Assembly: GCA_013399875.1 (NCBI GenBank)
Contig: VXAZ01000420.1
Span: 926,616 to 990,615, forward strand
DNA from: Gymnorhina tibicen
Taxonomy: Eukaryota; Chordata; Aves; Passeriformes; Artamidae
Direction: 5' to 3'
DNA: 64,000 bases
The number at the start of each line of letters is the position of its first letter. Within the stretch, counting starts at the first letter, position 1. This document shows positions 25,154-39,213 of this stretch, piece after piece. The notes beneath the pieces were generated by a model. It did no database searches, had not been told where the DNA came from, and worked only from the letters and a program-made list of their open reading frames with translations. The translations under genes were made by a program, and so were the position numbers.

Positions 25154-28100
25154 GTAAGTTAATGTGGCAGCTGCCTTTAGTGCACTTTATGAATTTGTTG
25201 ATTTCTCAAATATTTATGTAAAACTTACACTATCCTTTTGGGGTTTTTTCAAAGGTCTTCTGGGTTTTTTTAACTTACTTTCAAGAATTTCTTTTGAATG
25301 GCATAATCTTTGCCTTACATATGAGTATTAGAACTTTTTTGGTGACTATATGTAACTGCACTTACTGAACTTAATCTCTTTAGAACATCAGAATTAAATG
25401 GATGCCAAAGTAAGGTTTGTGCTTCTGGCATGTAAGTTAAGTGCTGGAAACATACAAAATTATATTATGCCTATCTGAAATTAAGAAGATAACTCAAATA
25501 CTATAACACTTAAATTGTTCTTATATTTTGACAATAAACATTTCATTGTGAAGACTTAATAAAAACAAATCTAATTCTATTCTCCATCTTATTTCCTTCC
25601 CCTCAAAAGACAAAAAATTCAAGACTGAACTTCCTGATATAGGAGTCTGTTTCTAGAGGGGTTTTTTTATGTACAAGTCACCTGCTGAATCTATTCTACC
25701 AAATAATTATTTTAATTTTAGCATTTTTCCAAATGAGAAACTACATAAATGCTTCCCATGCTATGCACAACACCGTACACAGTTTTTATGTTGTCCTGTG
25801 AAGATGGCAATGTGTTACCAAATTACTTCCAAAAGTTGCAATAAATTTATGTTATCATGTGATTCTATGGTACCACTTGAGACAATTTTCTGTCAGTCAG
25901 TTGATTTTTAGTATATATGCAGTCACCCAGACCAAAGATTTTAATATTCTTAGGTAGTTGCCTTGCTGATTACCTGGAAAGGGAAACCAAATATTTTTTT
26001 TAATATGCATATTAAATATGAATCTGTTTCATTGTATGCAAGTTCTGGTTATATGCTCTCAAACATAGGTTACAGAAGTGTCAGTCAGTCATCTATAGAA
26101 ATTTTGATTACCTTTGTCTATCAAAGCTTTTATATTAAAATTCTGAAAATTTCTGTGGAGATTTTCTGGCAAGTGCATTTGTTAAATGATATTTTCACTC
26201 CAAGTTTTAGAATAAGTTAACTTTAGATAGAATTTTCACCAAAAATGCACCCTTATTGGCAGACTGCTTACACGAAACTGAGAGTATAAAGTGGGTATGA
26301 AGTGAACAGTAAGAAACAGATTCTATTCAAAGTTATTTTAGGATCTTTTTTATGCTGTAGCAAAGTAAAACAGAGTTTGAGGAATTCAGAATCATGTGTT
26401 TGTTATCCTGACCAGCAAAGCTCTTGGAAACTGAGTGTTACCTGTGCAAGCAGTTAGAATAGAGATTTGTAAAATGGCGTTAAATACATGAAGTGATCTT
26501 CAACCTCTCTTCATGTCCAGTCAGCAGGACCTTAATAGACTCTTATTCCAATAAACATATGGCAGTTTTGTGTAGAAGTGATAGGTGGCAAATCCAAGAC
26601 TGAAGATTAGCATTTTCCAAAAAAATCCGTATTGTTAAAGTAGCTCTTATGTAAACTATTATTACAATATATTACAATGTACACAAAGCCACAGTCTAGA
26701 TTCATCCAAATAAATCAGGTTATTTCAAAGTAACTACTTGTGCTCTTTCAGAAAACCACCATTCTCTCTGTCTACCATAGAAACTTGAAGTGACTTAAAA
26801 AACTACTACAAAAATCGTGTTTTTAATAGGCCATCTGCTGTCTTAGAATATAAAAGCATACAGTTTACATGATATACATTAAAAATATATGGAGACTTCC
26901 AGCTACTTCAGATGAGCAATCCCTTAAAAAGAGGCATACAAAAAGCAGTGGCTGTGACCTTATTGTCTTACTCTTTGTTGCTAAATGCAGTGAGAGAACA
27001 GCAGCAGTGGACAAGTTTTGGACATTCTATAAAATTATTGTACTTATCCAGAATACAGCTGTATTTATTGCAAGACTGAATTTCTGTGGGTCTTTTATTT
27101 GTATAATTTTCAGATAACTACATTTCTTGTTCATGTGCCATTCTAGAAGACCTTTTTTTTTGTTTTTCATATGTGTATTGAGATGTGTACACACACATTT
27201 TTCTATGCTTGCCTTGACTTTTCTTACCCCTTTTGGATGACTGAACACAGTTCTCGTCTCAGCATGTAGACAATATGTAAATACCCTTATTACATTAGAT
27301 CAGTGACTTGTGGAATAATTTACTCTGTAAATACATCAGAAAGGTGTGGAGCTCTAAGCATGGCAGTGGTCTGCAGCTGTCTCGTTGTGGTGGAATCAAA
27401 CTGTCTGGGATTAGCTTGACTGTACTGGGTTTAATGTCTTTTCTTCTGTCAAAATTAATGATAATTATCTAATCCCATACAAACTAACATGAACTTTTGC
27501 TAGTGCCAAGATAATTAGATTGTAGAGAACTGTTGATATGGCTACTGAGGGACCAGATGTGGGGGACAGTCCTGCACCACAAAACTTAGAACCTGGATAG
27601 ATTATAGTACACTGGCACAGTTCAATATAGCTATCTATTTACGCTACCTATACAGGTAAGATTTAATCTGCAAATATGTAGTTTTCCCATTCATTATTTA
27701 AATGATTACCAGCATTAAAAAAAGACTCTTTTAAAAGCTGCATTTCTTTCTCCTGTAAAGCCTTGAAAAAGTTCTCTGTTTGCACTATCTCTCTGCGTTA
27801 GGATGAGAACAGTCTCCTCCCCAAATCAGCTACACTGCTTAAAGGATACATAATTCTTGCAGCTCCTTGTTTTCACCTCCTATTCTTTTGCCAGTAGAGA
27901 AGGATTTTTGTCTGAATTTTTTAATATGCTTTGGGCAAAACCAGCCTGGTTAGCTCAACTCACCTATTTAAATTAAATTGGCTGGTTTTGTACAAACCAT
28001 ATTAAGGCATGCTCACATGATTTCTTCCTCCAGCAGAGCTGTGGAGATGATAATCTCCAGCAGATGTGTGATAACAAATAGCTTGGGATAGTAATGTCTT

Positions 28101-31100
28101 CATCTGGCGCAGTTGTTAGCAGACCAAATGTCTGTCTGTAGCCCGAGGCAGTGGGCAAACATGATTGAGTTACCGGGAGTTAACAAGTTGCTGCTTGGCA
28201 GCTGAACTGCCAGAGCCGGTCATGGGCTCTTTGCCTGCTCCCCTCATGAGGTAAAATACGTTTTCTGAAGTCACTTCCTTAAAATTTTACAAAAGAAGAG
28301 TTTTACCTAAAGGAGATTCCCTATGGCTGAGAGATTCCTTTGATCAGCAGTGGGGACAGTGTTGAAGGATATTTTGCTGAACTGCTGTAACATGATTTTG
28401 AACGTGTGATTGCATTGTTAACTCTGTGGGGGGACCGCCATCACACAACTATCTCCCTGTCTTTAAATACAGAATGTACTTATCCTCACAGCACCCTTAT
28501 GAAGAGGGGAAGTACTTTTATCCTAATTTGACAGAATAACCGAAATACTTAACCAACTTAATATTTTGCCTTTGGTCATACAGTCAATGCCATAACTAGG
28601 TAATTTATGCTGTAATCTAGAAGCAAGAGAATTGCAGGTTGGGAAAACAGTGGACTCTGAATAATAACTCATGTAATTATTTCCTTTACATAGAGGTCTT
28701 GTGTCGTTTTTTTTTTGTAGCATGCTCCTGTTAAGTACCATGAGTTATTTCATCTACGTATTTATTTTTCTTACTGTATTGTAACTATAAATTGATACCT
28801 TATATTGTGTGTATATATATAATGAGAATATATATGAATGACTGAATTGAGAAACTGAAAGGAAAATAGTACCCAAATTTTTACCACTTAGTAATTTTTT
28901 TGGGTTGAATCTTGATAATTCTGTGTTGGCTTTCCACATGCCAATGTTCCCAGAGACCTCTAAAAGGGGAAAAAAAAAATCTGCTTTTAGTTCCTATGCA
29001 GGTCATTCCTGGCTTGAAAGAAGACTAAGTCATATTTATGAAAGTGGTTTCAGGGTGGAGTAGAATTTTACATGTCAGGTTTCAGCTACCTGGCTGAGGC
29101 TGTGTTAAGAATTTAATCAATGTAGCAGCAGCTTAGCATGAACTAGTTAGCCAGTTCTTGTGGCTGAAAGTAAACCATAGCTTGAGGTAGAGGTAGTACC
29201 TTGATACTTCTTTAAAAATCAGCAGGAGCTCCCTACTTGGCCTTTACTGTAGTGTGACAGGAGGGCTGTGTGCCAGTCCTCCAGTGATCACCTGAGCTGG
29301 CCTGAAGTCTTTGAAATCTTTTCCTGCCGTGGTGAACAACACAGACTGAAATTCCCCATGTTTTTTGCAACTCTAACTTTCCCTACTTTCACTAGCTGTT
29401 TTCAGTCCAGTTTAAATTTGTGCCATGTGCTGATACTAGAGGGTGACTCTCAAGTCTTTTCGCTTCTTATAAATGTGTTCTCTGTGAATTAGTATTTAAA
29501 GAAAGCTTGTAAGAGGTAAAATGGCACTAAACCTGAAGAGAGCTTTTCAAAAGTGTGTCATTGTTTTGGTTAAAATTGCAACTTTCTGTCTTTCCTGGTT
29601 TTAAAGGATAAACCCTATTTGTGCATTTGTACAGCACTTGTTCATTTTCATCCGATGATACGGAACATGGTACTTTTTTACACAGATGTGACAAATAACA
29701 TTACAGCTGCTCTTTATTTGATCTTCTAAAGAGACAAAGATGTGCAAGGACTCTGCCTGCTCCCTCTTTCCCATCATGTCATCTGTTGTTTGGGAAAGAG
29801 TCCTAATTTGCAACAGATACAAAACTATTTGTCGAGGTGCAGGTTTGCCAAAAATAAATGAAACCATTAATTACTACATTTTTTGAGCAGCTGTTAATGG
29901 ATTGGGATAAGAAAACTGTACATTAGACTACTGGTTAATTACAAGAACTGTAATTGTTTAATGTGGCTTTTGCGGAATGAAATTACAATACCAGAGGAGG
30001 TAAATTCAGCCAGTTTTTGAAAATTATACCCGAACACGTGCACATACTTAGACTGCAGAAAAGCAAAGGAATGCATAGCTGTTTTATTTAGGTGATTTGC
30101 TTCTGCCATCACATGAACACATATTCTCAACAAAAATACTTTAAAATAAAGTCATATTTAAACACGCCTTTTAATTCAAGTATAAAATTATTAAAGGTAG
30201 TAAGTTAATGTCTTTTAACCCCAGAGCTAATAATGCAGGAGATTCAGATACAACATTAAAATCCAAATGTGTTTACATCATTAGAAATTAACAACTAAGC
30301 AGTTTTATCTCCTCTTTGGAGTGCCATGAAGCAGTAACTGTGCTGTTATGATTGCTGCTTAATAATATTTGCAGTTCCAGATTAAATTATGTGAATGTTT
30401 GAGGACACATTGCTTCCCTCCCTTGCTGTCACCCTCAGGGACAACATTATTCCATCAGTTTGGTATTTTTCTTCTCTGGAAGGGATAAAAGATGGTGCTG
30501 TTTTGGGAGATGGCAGTTTTTGATTGAGTTTTCTGTACCATGGCCTTCTTTTTAAGGTGCTGAAAGGATTTTCACTTGGGAGAGGAGGACAGGGCTATGA
30601 CAGTTTTAATTGTTATTTCCAAATGTAGCCCGTGTGTGATGCTTTAATTTTATGGAAACCTTCAAGCCTCAGTAGTGGTTCATGGATAGATTTAAAGTAT
30701 CTATTGAATAAATGCCTGTTAGTCACCTAATGTCTAAATTGTTACCTTTTAACTCAACTCCTATAATAAGAACTTTGGCAAAAACAGCAGAAATTTTGAA
30801 CCGTGCTCTGTTTTGAAAATATATTTTTCCATTAATGCCATCTAAACGACTTTGGCATCTTTAATGCAAAATTAGGTTAAAAACCACAAGCTGAATTTTG
30901 TTGTTCTTGCTCTAGAATCTAATGTACTTTATAGTAAGGTACATAAACAAGCTGCTAAATGATACCAAAAATTTTTCATTTAAAATTGAATTCTAGGTAC
31001 ATGAGAGTGTGCTAACTAACAAGAAGTTAATTTTCTTGATTTTAAAAACATGTATAATTAAAAAAAAAAAATCAGATAACCTATAGAAATTATGTACCTC

Positions 31101-32440
31101 TGGATCCTCTTAATGTACTACCCAGACTGAATTTTTCCCCTGAATGAACCAATAGCAAATTTTTCACTTTGAAGTAACCAAATTTTAGCACATGGTGTGT
31201 TTGTTTCTCACATTTAGCTGCATTATATTCTCTCTCTCACACTCTTTTTGCACAGGTTGGTGCTCCACAACTCAAACTTTGTCTCATCTTACCTGTTAAA
31301 ATACTAATGGCAGAAGGATAAAGTTAATTTGTGTGTCAGAGGTCTGAAGACCCCTCCTGCTGTGTAAGGTCTGAGGAGGAGCTGTGCACAGGGACTTGTA
31401 CTGTTGTTCCACAAACTCTTGAACCTGTGGATAAGCAGCACTGCAGTCAGGGAGGTTGTTTTGCCCGCCTCAGACAGGAGGCAGTGTCCCTCTGGTTTTC
31501 CACCACTCATCTGTCCCATCGTCTCTCCCTCACCATGAGAAATTTGGTTTTGTCTCTCTGTGTTTCACCACAAGGGCACGTTAAAGCTGGATATCGTAAA
31601 GATGAAGATGAATAGGTGTGCGTGAAGGAAGGGTGGGTTTCCCTCTTCCTGGTTTTATTGCACATTAAACCGTGCAGTTTTACATCAGGTTCCTACTAAT
31701 CTCGAAAGGGTCCCTGAACCTCGTATGTGTAAATCAGTATCCCCTGGTGCACGCTCACTAAAATTCTGAGGCATAGGCACACTGACTTCTATTCAGACTG
31801 TGATTTTGTGTAAGGAGACAAAGAGGTTAGAAGAAAACTTGGGTAGTTTGTTTCAAATTACATAAAATTTCCATGTTTTGTCCTCCATTTTTGAGTTACT
31901 GTATTACACACTTGGATTTTTTGTGTTGCTTCTTGTTCCTTACCTGTTTTAAAAGATTTTGAACACAACACTAATGTTTGCAATAATTTAACCTAGCTCT
32001 ACCTGACTGTAATCCAGAACTTTAAAATGTGGTTTTTAAAATCTTTTTGACAAAATACATTAGTCCCGTACTGAGTTTATTTAGTGAATATCATACTTGG
32101 TAAACAAATATGTATCCAGAAATACCTGGAAGAAAGTGTAGCTGAGTACACTATCAAGTCCTTCCATCAAAGTATCTGTTCAAATCCATGTTTACTGCTC
32201 AAGTAATAAAGACATTTTTTAAAACACTTCAGTGCTGGATCAAGGGCCATAACTCTCAAATAGCAACAGTGTTGTTGCAAGATGAAGAAGAAACCAAAGA
32301 ATATTTGCTTTAGAATTTGTGAAACAGTATTGTCCTGTAACAGGATGACATTCTATTACTGTGACCTATTTTCAAACTACATTTCACCATTGCACAAGTA
32401 TGAGCATTTTTTTTATCATGTATTGCTTGACACAAAATAA

Positions 32441-32505
32441 TAATGGAACTTGCCATCAAAAATATTTAGAAATATTCTAAATATTTTTGATGGCAAGTTC
32501 CATTA
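32441..32505. repeat. Perfect inverted repeat (31-bp arms, 3-nt loop)
   Basis: The left arm 32441-32471 (starting TAATGGAACTTGCCATCAAA) is the exact reverse complement of the right arm 32475-32505. Only ATA at 32472-32474 lies between them. Base pairing stops abruptly at 32440/32506. The 13-mer AAATATTCTAAAT at 32470-32482 occurs again at 32505-32517, directly at the right end of the palindrome. The arms show no decay, so the event is recent or maintained. As DNA or intronic RNA it could form a long hairpin. Confidence 0.97.
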
Positions 32506-35500
32506 AATATTCTAAATGAATATGAAATTTATATTCTGAGTTAGTGTAAATATTAAGTTCCTGTATTGAAAATGTGAAATCATGTCATTTGTTGAAGAAA
32601 GCTGAAAGTTTTTTGCTATCTAATTTTTGACAGAAGTGTATTTTTTGGGTTTATTTCCTCAGTGTTCCTTGGTGACTTGTTTGTACACCAGGATATTGGT
32701 TTGGATTTGCCTTTGTGTAATTCATATACTTTTGATCAATTCCAACTCATGCCCAATTATATTACACTAAATTAACATAATTCAACAGATGTTGATATTT
32801 AAATGTTTTCTGGCATTCACATCTTGGACAGCTGTCTTAGAGCTTGGGGAAAAGGCAAACATTTAGAGTTAAATGCTGAACATATGCTTAAATTACTAAT
32901 TAGAACCAAGAAAAAACAATGCATTATCCTTTCTGAGGGCAGCAGGCCTCTACTACAGAATTATTTTTTTAGGGTCTCTTTTCACAAATAAAGTGCATAA
33001 GTGACTTGAGTATGGGCGTCAAAACATACGTAGTGATGCAGGGTTTTATTTTCCATCATGTGCGCTAAAATTATGCCAGTGTGAAGTTGAACGTGTCAAT
33101 TTGTAGTGTTCAGATAAATTTTGGACAACTACTGTGTCTGAATGACTAAAGTGCTGCTTAAGGTAAGAGAAAGGAGTGTGTTAGGATATAGTATTTATTA
33201 AGTGATGAGGTAACCTGATGGGCCAGGGAAAGATTGTATTCTAGTCATAATAGGATTGCACTAAACCTTCAGTAATACAGGTATGTCACCCGTATGCTTG
33301 GAGTTATGTTGTGAACAGATTGGCATTGTATGAAAGGAGTTTGATGGAGTTGCATGGGTTTATCACATCTTTTTAAGATGTAATAAAAGGGAAATAAAGT
33401 GCATAGCTCTTCTGGTTAGTGTAATGATTTTCACACTTGCAGAGGTAGGTGAAGCAATCTATTATATAGATGATGTCATTCTTTAGACAAGTCTGAAGAA
33501 AAGGTTTACTGTTTGTAAAGGATGAGGAGGAATCATGTATGGAACTGATTTCATGTGGTCTGAGAACAGTGACAAGAAAGCAAAAGAGCAAAAGAAGACA
33601 TGTGCTTTCTTTAGAATAGACAAGGAACTATCCCTCTCTAACTGTCCATGGGGCACATGCATTACTGCACATGCTACCCTTCTCTGGGTGTTCAAATAGA
33701 CACCAGGAGCTGCATTCATGTTTTGACAAGCCATGTACCACAAAGGAAAGAAGATATCTTTCCTTACAAAATTCCTTAGCCGTTGTTTTTCATATATTTT
33801 TCCTCAGAAACAGACGTGCCTTTCATATTTCAGTGTAATATTATGAAATCATCATGTATCTTTTCTGTGGTTATATTGATACACATGCCAGAGGAAAGAT
33901 TAAGTATTTCTCATACCTAGATAATACAGAATAGTCTTCCCAAATTTACAGCCCCAGTTGCTTAGTACGTGTATTTGGAGTGATACCTTCTAATGTTATC
34001 CATACTTCCAGAGACTCAATCAAAAGGAAATGTAGAATTTAATGTTTGTCTTAATTTAATTAGCTGTTAGTGTTATGAGATGTTTAGAAAGACATATATA
34101 ATAGGCTTTTAATGGTGTTTACCTCTAAACTTATCATAAACTGTTCCATTGACTCCAGTGCTCTTGAAGCCATTGTCTGGCACTTATGGTAATTTAGGAA
34201 TGTACAGTAAGAGTTAAAAGTTCCTCCAAACTCCCTTATTTAAGCAGTGCTAATGGATGTGTTCTGCTGGCCACCAGATACAGCAGTGTCTGCATTTGAA
34301 GCCGTGTAAAAACAAGATAGACTGTACTACAGGTCCATTCTGTGTAAGGAGAATCATTTATGTGATACTTTTGTGTAAAAGGTACTTAAATAATGGGAGG
34401 TTTGCTCAGAGTATTTTTTGATTTTTATGACGTTTAGCTGTTCCACACATTCCATTTTTTAATCATTTTATTGGCTTGTTTCTCTGTTCCACAATTGAGT
34501 TCTGTTTTTTCCATCTTTAACTGCTGCTGTGAACATTGCTTCACACTCTCCCTGCTCCATTTCAGTTTGTAAGAAATTGCCCAGTAATTTCAAGCTTAAA
34601 GTGAGTTGTCATCCGTACTACATTCTCTCTACAGTCATATCCATATGAATATCTATTTTTTATCCATGTTTTAAGACTGAGAACTGACAGTTTCAGTTAG
34701 ATTTCCCCTTCAAAACAGTTCTCTCAAGTCCCTTCTAAAATACAAACCGGTTACCTTTTGTCTTTTTGTGATGTCTTGTGAAAGAAGTTCACTTAAAACT
34801 TTCATCAAGCCTCTCCATTAGCTGAAGCATTCAGTAGTGATGAACTTGCAGAGTTCTACAGCCATCTGCAGGAATGCACTGATACTGTGGCAGAACGGGG
34901 TGTCACTGTTTACTGTGTGTTTCTTCCTCAGGTGAGAGATGTTAATTGCAATATAATGGATAGGCAAGTATTGATCATTACCAATTCATCTAATTATGGA
35001 ATAGAAATCAGTCTTCTTGAAAACATTATTACATCATAATAATACACTGCATCAGATTTTCCAAGTTAGTGTACAGAAATTTGATAAATACTGTTAAACA
35101 AAAAACACTCCTTCACACCTGCCTTCAGTAGTACATTTTGTTTTGTTTTTTTACACCTGGGATGATAGTGAGTACAGAAACAGGTAATAAACCAGAGAGC
35201 TAGAACACGTGTTAAGAAGTATCTGCTGTCCTACAGCCATTTTATTGTGTTGTTCTTCTCAGTGACTGGTGAACTTTCAACTCTGATAGTGGCAAGGGTG
35301 ATAACTACCAGAGATAGAGTGAAGAACCCCGTTGGGTCCTCAGTTGCTCAGAAGGTTGATTGCACTTAAAGCAGGTCAGCTGTAGGTTCCCCCACAGAAC
35401 AAGATGTTTATTTGGAGAATGTAACCACATGGTCCATGGACTACAGAGGTCGAGGTAGATAAAAATCTGACATGGCCTGTTGCAAATGTCTTGGAGAGGT

Positions 35501-36037
35501 GAATGTGTGTAACTGCTGAAAAGGCATTCATCAAAAATAATTGCCTGTGGAGCTATGAAAATTACAGAAAAAGAGATTGTGTTGTGTAGGCAAGGATATA
35601 AATGTTTGGGGAGCTTAAAGAGACAATTCTAGACATGTTACCATAGTAAGGGCAATTACCTTGAGAAAAAGAAATGATAAAGAGACTGCAACTATTTAAG
35701 GAGGAAATAGCAAAATTTCTATCAGAGGGAATGTTTCACAAAAATGCATGGATGCTTGTGAATTGCTTTGCATGTCATTGCTTCTATAAAAGTGTTTGCT
35801 GTATCAATTCTGTGGGCTTTATTTATGGGATTTAATAACTAAACTTTGTGGGGTTTATTTAATATTTCGATAGCTTTTTTCTGTTATTTTTGTTATTGCT
35901 GCCTTCCCAGTCTGTCTTCATTTTTGAGGCTCTTATTTATCATGTAGAAAGGAGAATCTAAACACTGTGTGCAAGATGAAAAATGAATAAAAATTGACAG
36001 CGGCTTTTCCGTGTTTTGTTTAATACACTGAGGCATG

Positions 36038-36058
36038 ACACAACAACAACAACAACAA
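36038..36058. repeat. (ACA)n / (CAA)n microsatellite
   Basis: About six to seven consecutive CAA triplets lie within an otherwise non-repetitive candidate regulatory stretch. It is simple sequence, read as Leu-rich in a spurious minus-strand frame. Confidence 0.9.
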
Positions 36059-36526
36059 AAATTCTTGGCAAGCTAGTGTAAGTTCACACCAGCCTGACTT
36101 TTGCAGCCCTCTTATTTCCCTCTGCCACAACTTTGCCGCTGCTATGACACTTGCAGGCCTGCTCGGCCGTGGTGCAGCTGATGCCCTGTCCATGCTCATA
36201 TTTTTCTTATTGACAGTGAGTGTTCTTGCCAAACGCCAGGGACCATAGTCACATCTGTTTGTCTCCCAAGCTTGTCTGAGGCTGCTTGGGAACACTTTTT
36301 ATCCAGAGGGCAGCTTTAACTAGGCCTAATACTCTGAAAAGCCTCTATTTGTAAATGCATACAATGAGGCGACAAGTTCCTGTTGTCTTTCCTTAAAAAT
36401 TATTCCATTTGACACTGCTTGTTCCAGTCCCTGTCACCAGCACGTCAAAAGCCAGGTTTTCAGGCAAGGTGGTCTTAACAAGTTTTATTTTTTCCCTAAT
36501 AAAATGCCTAGCTTCCCTCCAGAGCA

Positions 36527-37180
36527 CTATTTATAAATGATAGCTGGAAGCAAGCTAGGGGTAAGTAGAGAGAAGTCAGGCAAATAGCTTTCTTCCTTTC
36601 TGTAATCCACGCTCTTCTGATTTAATGCTAAGAAACATAATGCTGAACTTAGCCTGATTGAGGGTCAGAGTTCTCCTTACTTTATAATACCCCCATTTAC
36701 AGGCATTTTAAAATGTACTGTGCAGCTTCACAACTCTGCTTCTTTTTGTCTAACCTGCCAGTTCCAGAGCAGTAATAGTTCTTGTCTGATCCTCTTGAAA
36801 TAAATAAATAAATAAGAGCTTTTTGTTTTGCTGTGATTTATACTGGCAGAGCACATCAAATGTTAAGCCCTGGCGAAGGCAAATGCCGCTTCACAATCGC
36901 AAGTTGGCTGAACATTTTATGGTAGTGGCCATAAAACTGGGTTTGACAAAGCTTAATTGGTGCTCCAGCATATTGTTATTTATTTGTGGTGTAGGGAATT
37001 TTTGACAACAACAAAGAAATATCCACTCTCACCTTGGCTGGTGACGGGGTTGTTGTGATCGGCAAAGGCAAATGATTCATTTATGCTGAAGGAACAAGGC
37101 TGCCTTTCAGACATTCATTGATTTTAAATTAAAAAGTAACTGCTGTGTTCTACATGAAGGGTGACAACAATAACAAAGTA
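36527..37180. promoter_or_regulatory. Candidate intronic regulatory element with MEF2- and SOX-like sites
   Basis: CTATTTATAA at 36527-36536 fits the MEF2 consensus YTAWWWWTAR. AACAAAG at 37010-37016 and again at 37172-37178, the latter preceded by AACAATA at 37167-37173, fits SOX-type HMG-box sites. The surrounding sequence from about 36.0 kb is less AT-rich and free of repeats apart from short microsatellites. Consensus sites this short occur often by chance, so the call depends on conservation that I cannot test here. Confidence 0.3.
36797..36815. repeat. (AAAT)n microsatellite
   Basis: About four AAAT units (GAAATAAATAAATAAATAAG) form an intronic simple repeat. Confidence 0.9.
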
Positions 37181-39066
37181 GTCCTTACTTAGTGTTATTT
37201 GTTGCAACTCCATTCCGTGTGCCTGGAGGAAAAGTGGGGAGACCCCAGTACCATAATCTTACAGATCAATAATCTAGATATCTCAATGCAGTGTAACAGA
37301 TAATCAATTCTGGTAAAATAACTCAAACGCTGATCACTGTTACTGCTGTGGCTCAGGTCTTCAGGTTCAATTGCCTGACTTTATTAATTTTTATCTTTCA
37401 TCCTACTTGTATTCCTGGAGACTTTCTCCCTTTTTCATTCAGAAAGCAAGAGTTTCTCACTGTACAACATATAATTTATCACACAACTTATTCCGCATGT
37501 TTGATACCAGTGTTAAATACTGATCTATTGGTGATCAAACATCTCAGATATCTTTTCTCTAATAATTGTTTCCCCATATTATATTTAAATACTCATTTTC
37601 TTTATCATACAATCAGTTATGAAAGGGTTACACTTTGTGATTTCTTTCTAAATTCAGAACTGAAAATTATCCTGTTAGTTAACTTTGCTGAGTTTCTGGA
37701 TATTAAAATAGGATAAAATTTCATCTTGGAATTGCAAGGAAAACGCCTTAAAAGGAAAAAAGTGTTGAAATAAGGGTTCACTAGGTGAATCTACAGTGCA
37801 CATCTCTGTGAAACATAAGTTCCTTGGAATATTTTATTATTTAAATAAAGCACTGTGGTACTTGTTAATCTACTGTATCTTTTTAGGAGAAGTATGCAGA
37901 AGATTGTACATTATCATCTTATTCATCAAGGCATTGTTGTCACTCTTTTACATTATTGAGCAGATCTGAGGTCTCTCAACAGTGTATGACCATTTGTTAT
38001 TCATTTAGAAGCAGCCCAGCTTTAAAAAGTTTATAAATGCAGTGAAGGGTAAGTCATATATCCACAGTGAAACCAGATCCCATGAATGACAGGGTGTTAC
38101 TATGCTGCACTAGATTGTCAGATGCAATTTTCAGCTTGTAACTTTATCAAAATTCACTACACTTATGTGGCAACAAACACAGTTCTCAGTAACATTTATA
38201 GAGATATATTAAAATTGTGCAGTTCAGAAATTACTGCATTTCCCCCCCTTCTGTTCTAGATCTTTGAAAGAAAAAATGTCAGCAAGATATATTCAGTTCT
38301 GCAGGCATTGTACATTACTTTAAGAAAAATAATAACTGTAATTGTCCTTTGAGATTCTATTCCAAAAGTCAACACTTGAAAGTTCCAAATTTACCATTTT
38401 CTGTGGTATCTGACTTCTAAAACCTGAATTTAATGCAATAGCATTTGCTTGTTTGCCATCCTCTGCAGCTCCATCAATTTTCCAGTCTCCAAGTGCAAGC
38501 TCATAATTGTTCAAGGAACCTACCAGATACTGTGCTTCCATGGTATTCTCACAACTTGCCAGTGAATTAGAAGAGGATAAATTGTTATGCTACAAGTTTA
38601 TTTCATGTACCTTTGAAGAGTTTACTGTTTCATGTTTTCTCATTCATTCTTCATCTTAACTTAAAAAAAATTGATAATATTTTCCATGTAATAAATGCTG
38701 CTCTGACAGTCAAGCATTACCAGCCAATTGATAACCTACAAACAGCATTGTGATCTCTTTAGATAATTAATCTTAGCTATTTTCCTGTCAGGAGCAACAG
38801 TGTTTTTGTTTTATGTTGAGCTAGAAAGATTGCCGGTTTTGAAAATTAAAAAGCATTCCCTTTATATTTATATTTATTCATCCCAGTAACAATTTATGAT
38901 GCTGCATTTAGATACTGAGCGCTTGTCAACAAACATAATTATGTTTCGATATAAACAAGATTGGTGGCTTGACTGTGCAGCTTCATCTTGGTTGAGAATG
39001 TTTTGATATAGGTTCAGATTATACAAGCTGTGTATTTATGTGGCAGTTTTCTTCCTTTGTTAATAG

Positions 39067-39213
<147 letters not shown>

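Noticed and set aside
31331..31615. 94-codon open frame ending in an acidic stretch
   Set aside because: It is less AT-rich than the flanks but lacks flanking splice sites in phase with GPATCH2 and shows no recognisable motif.
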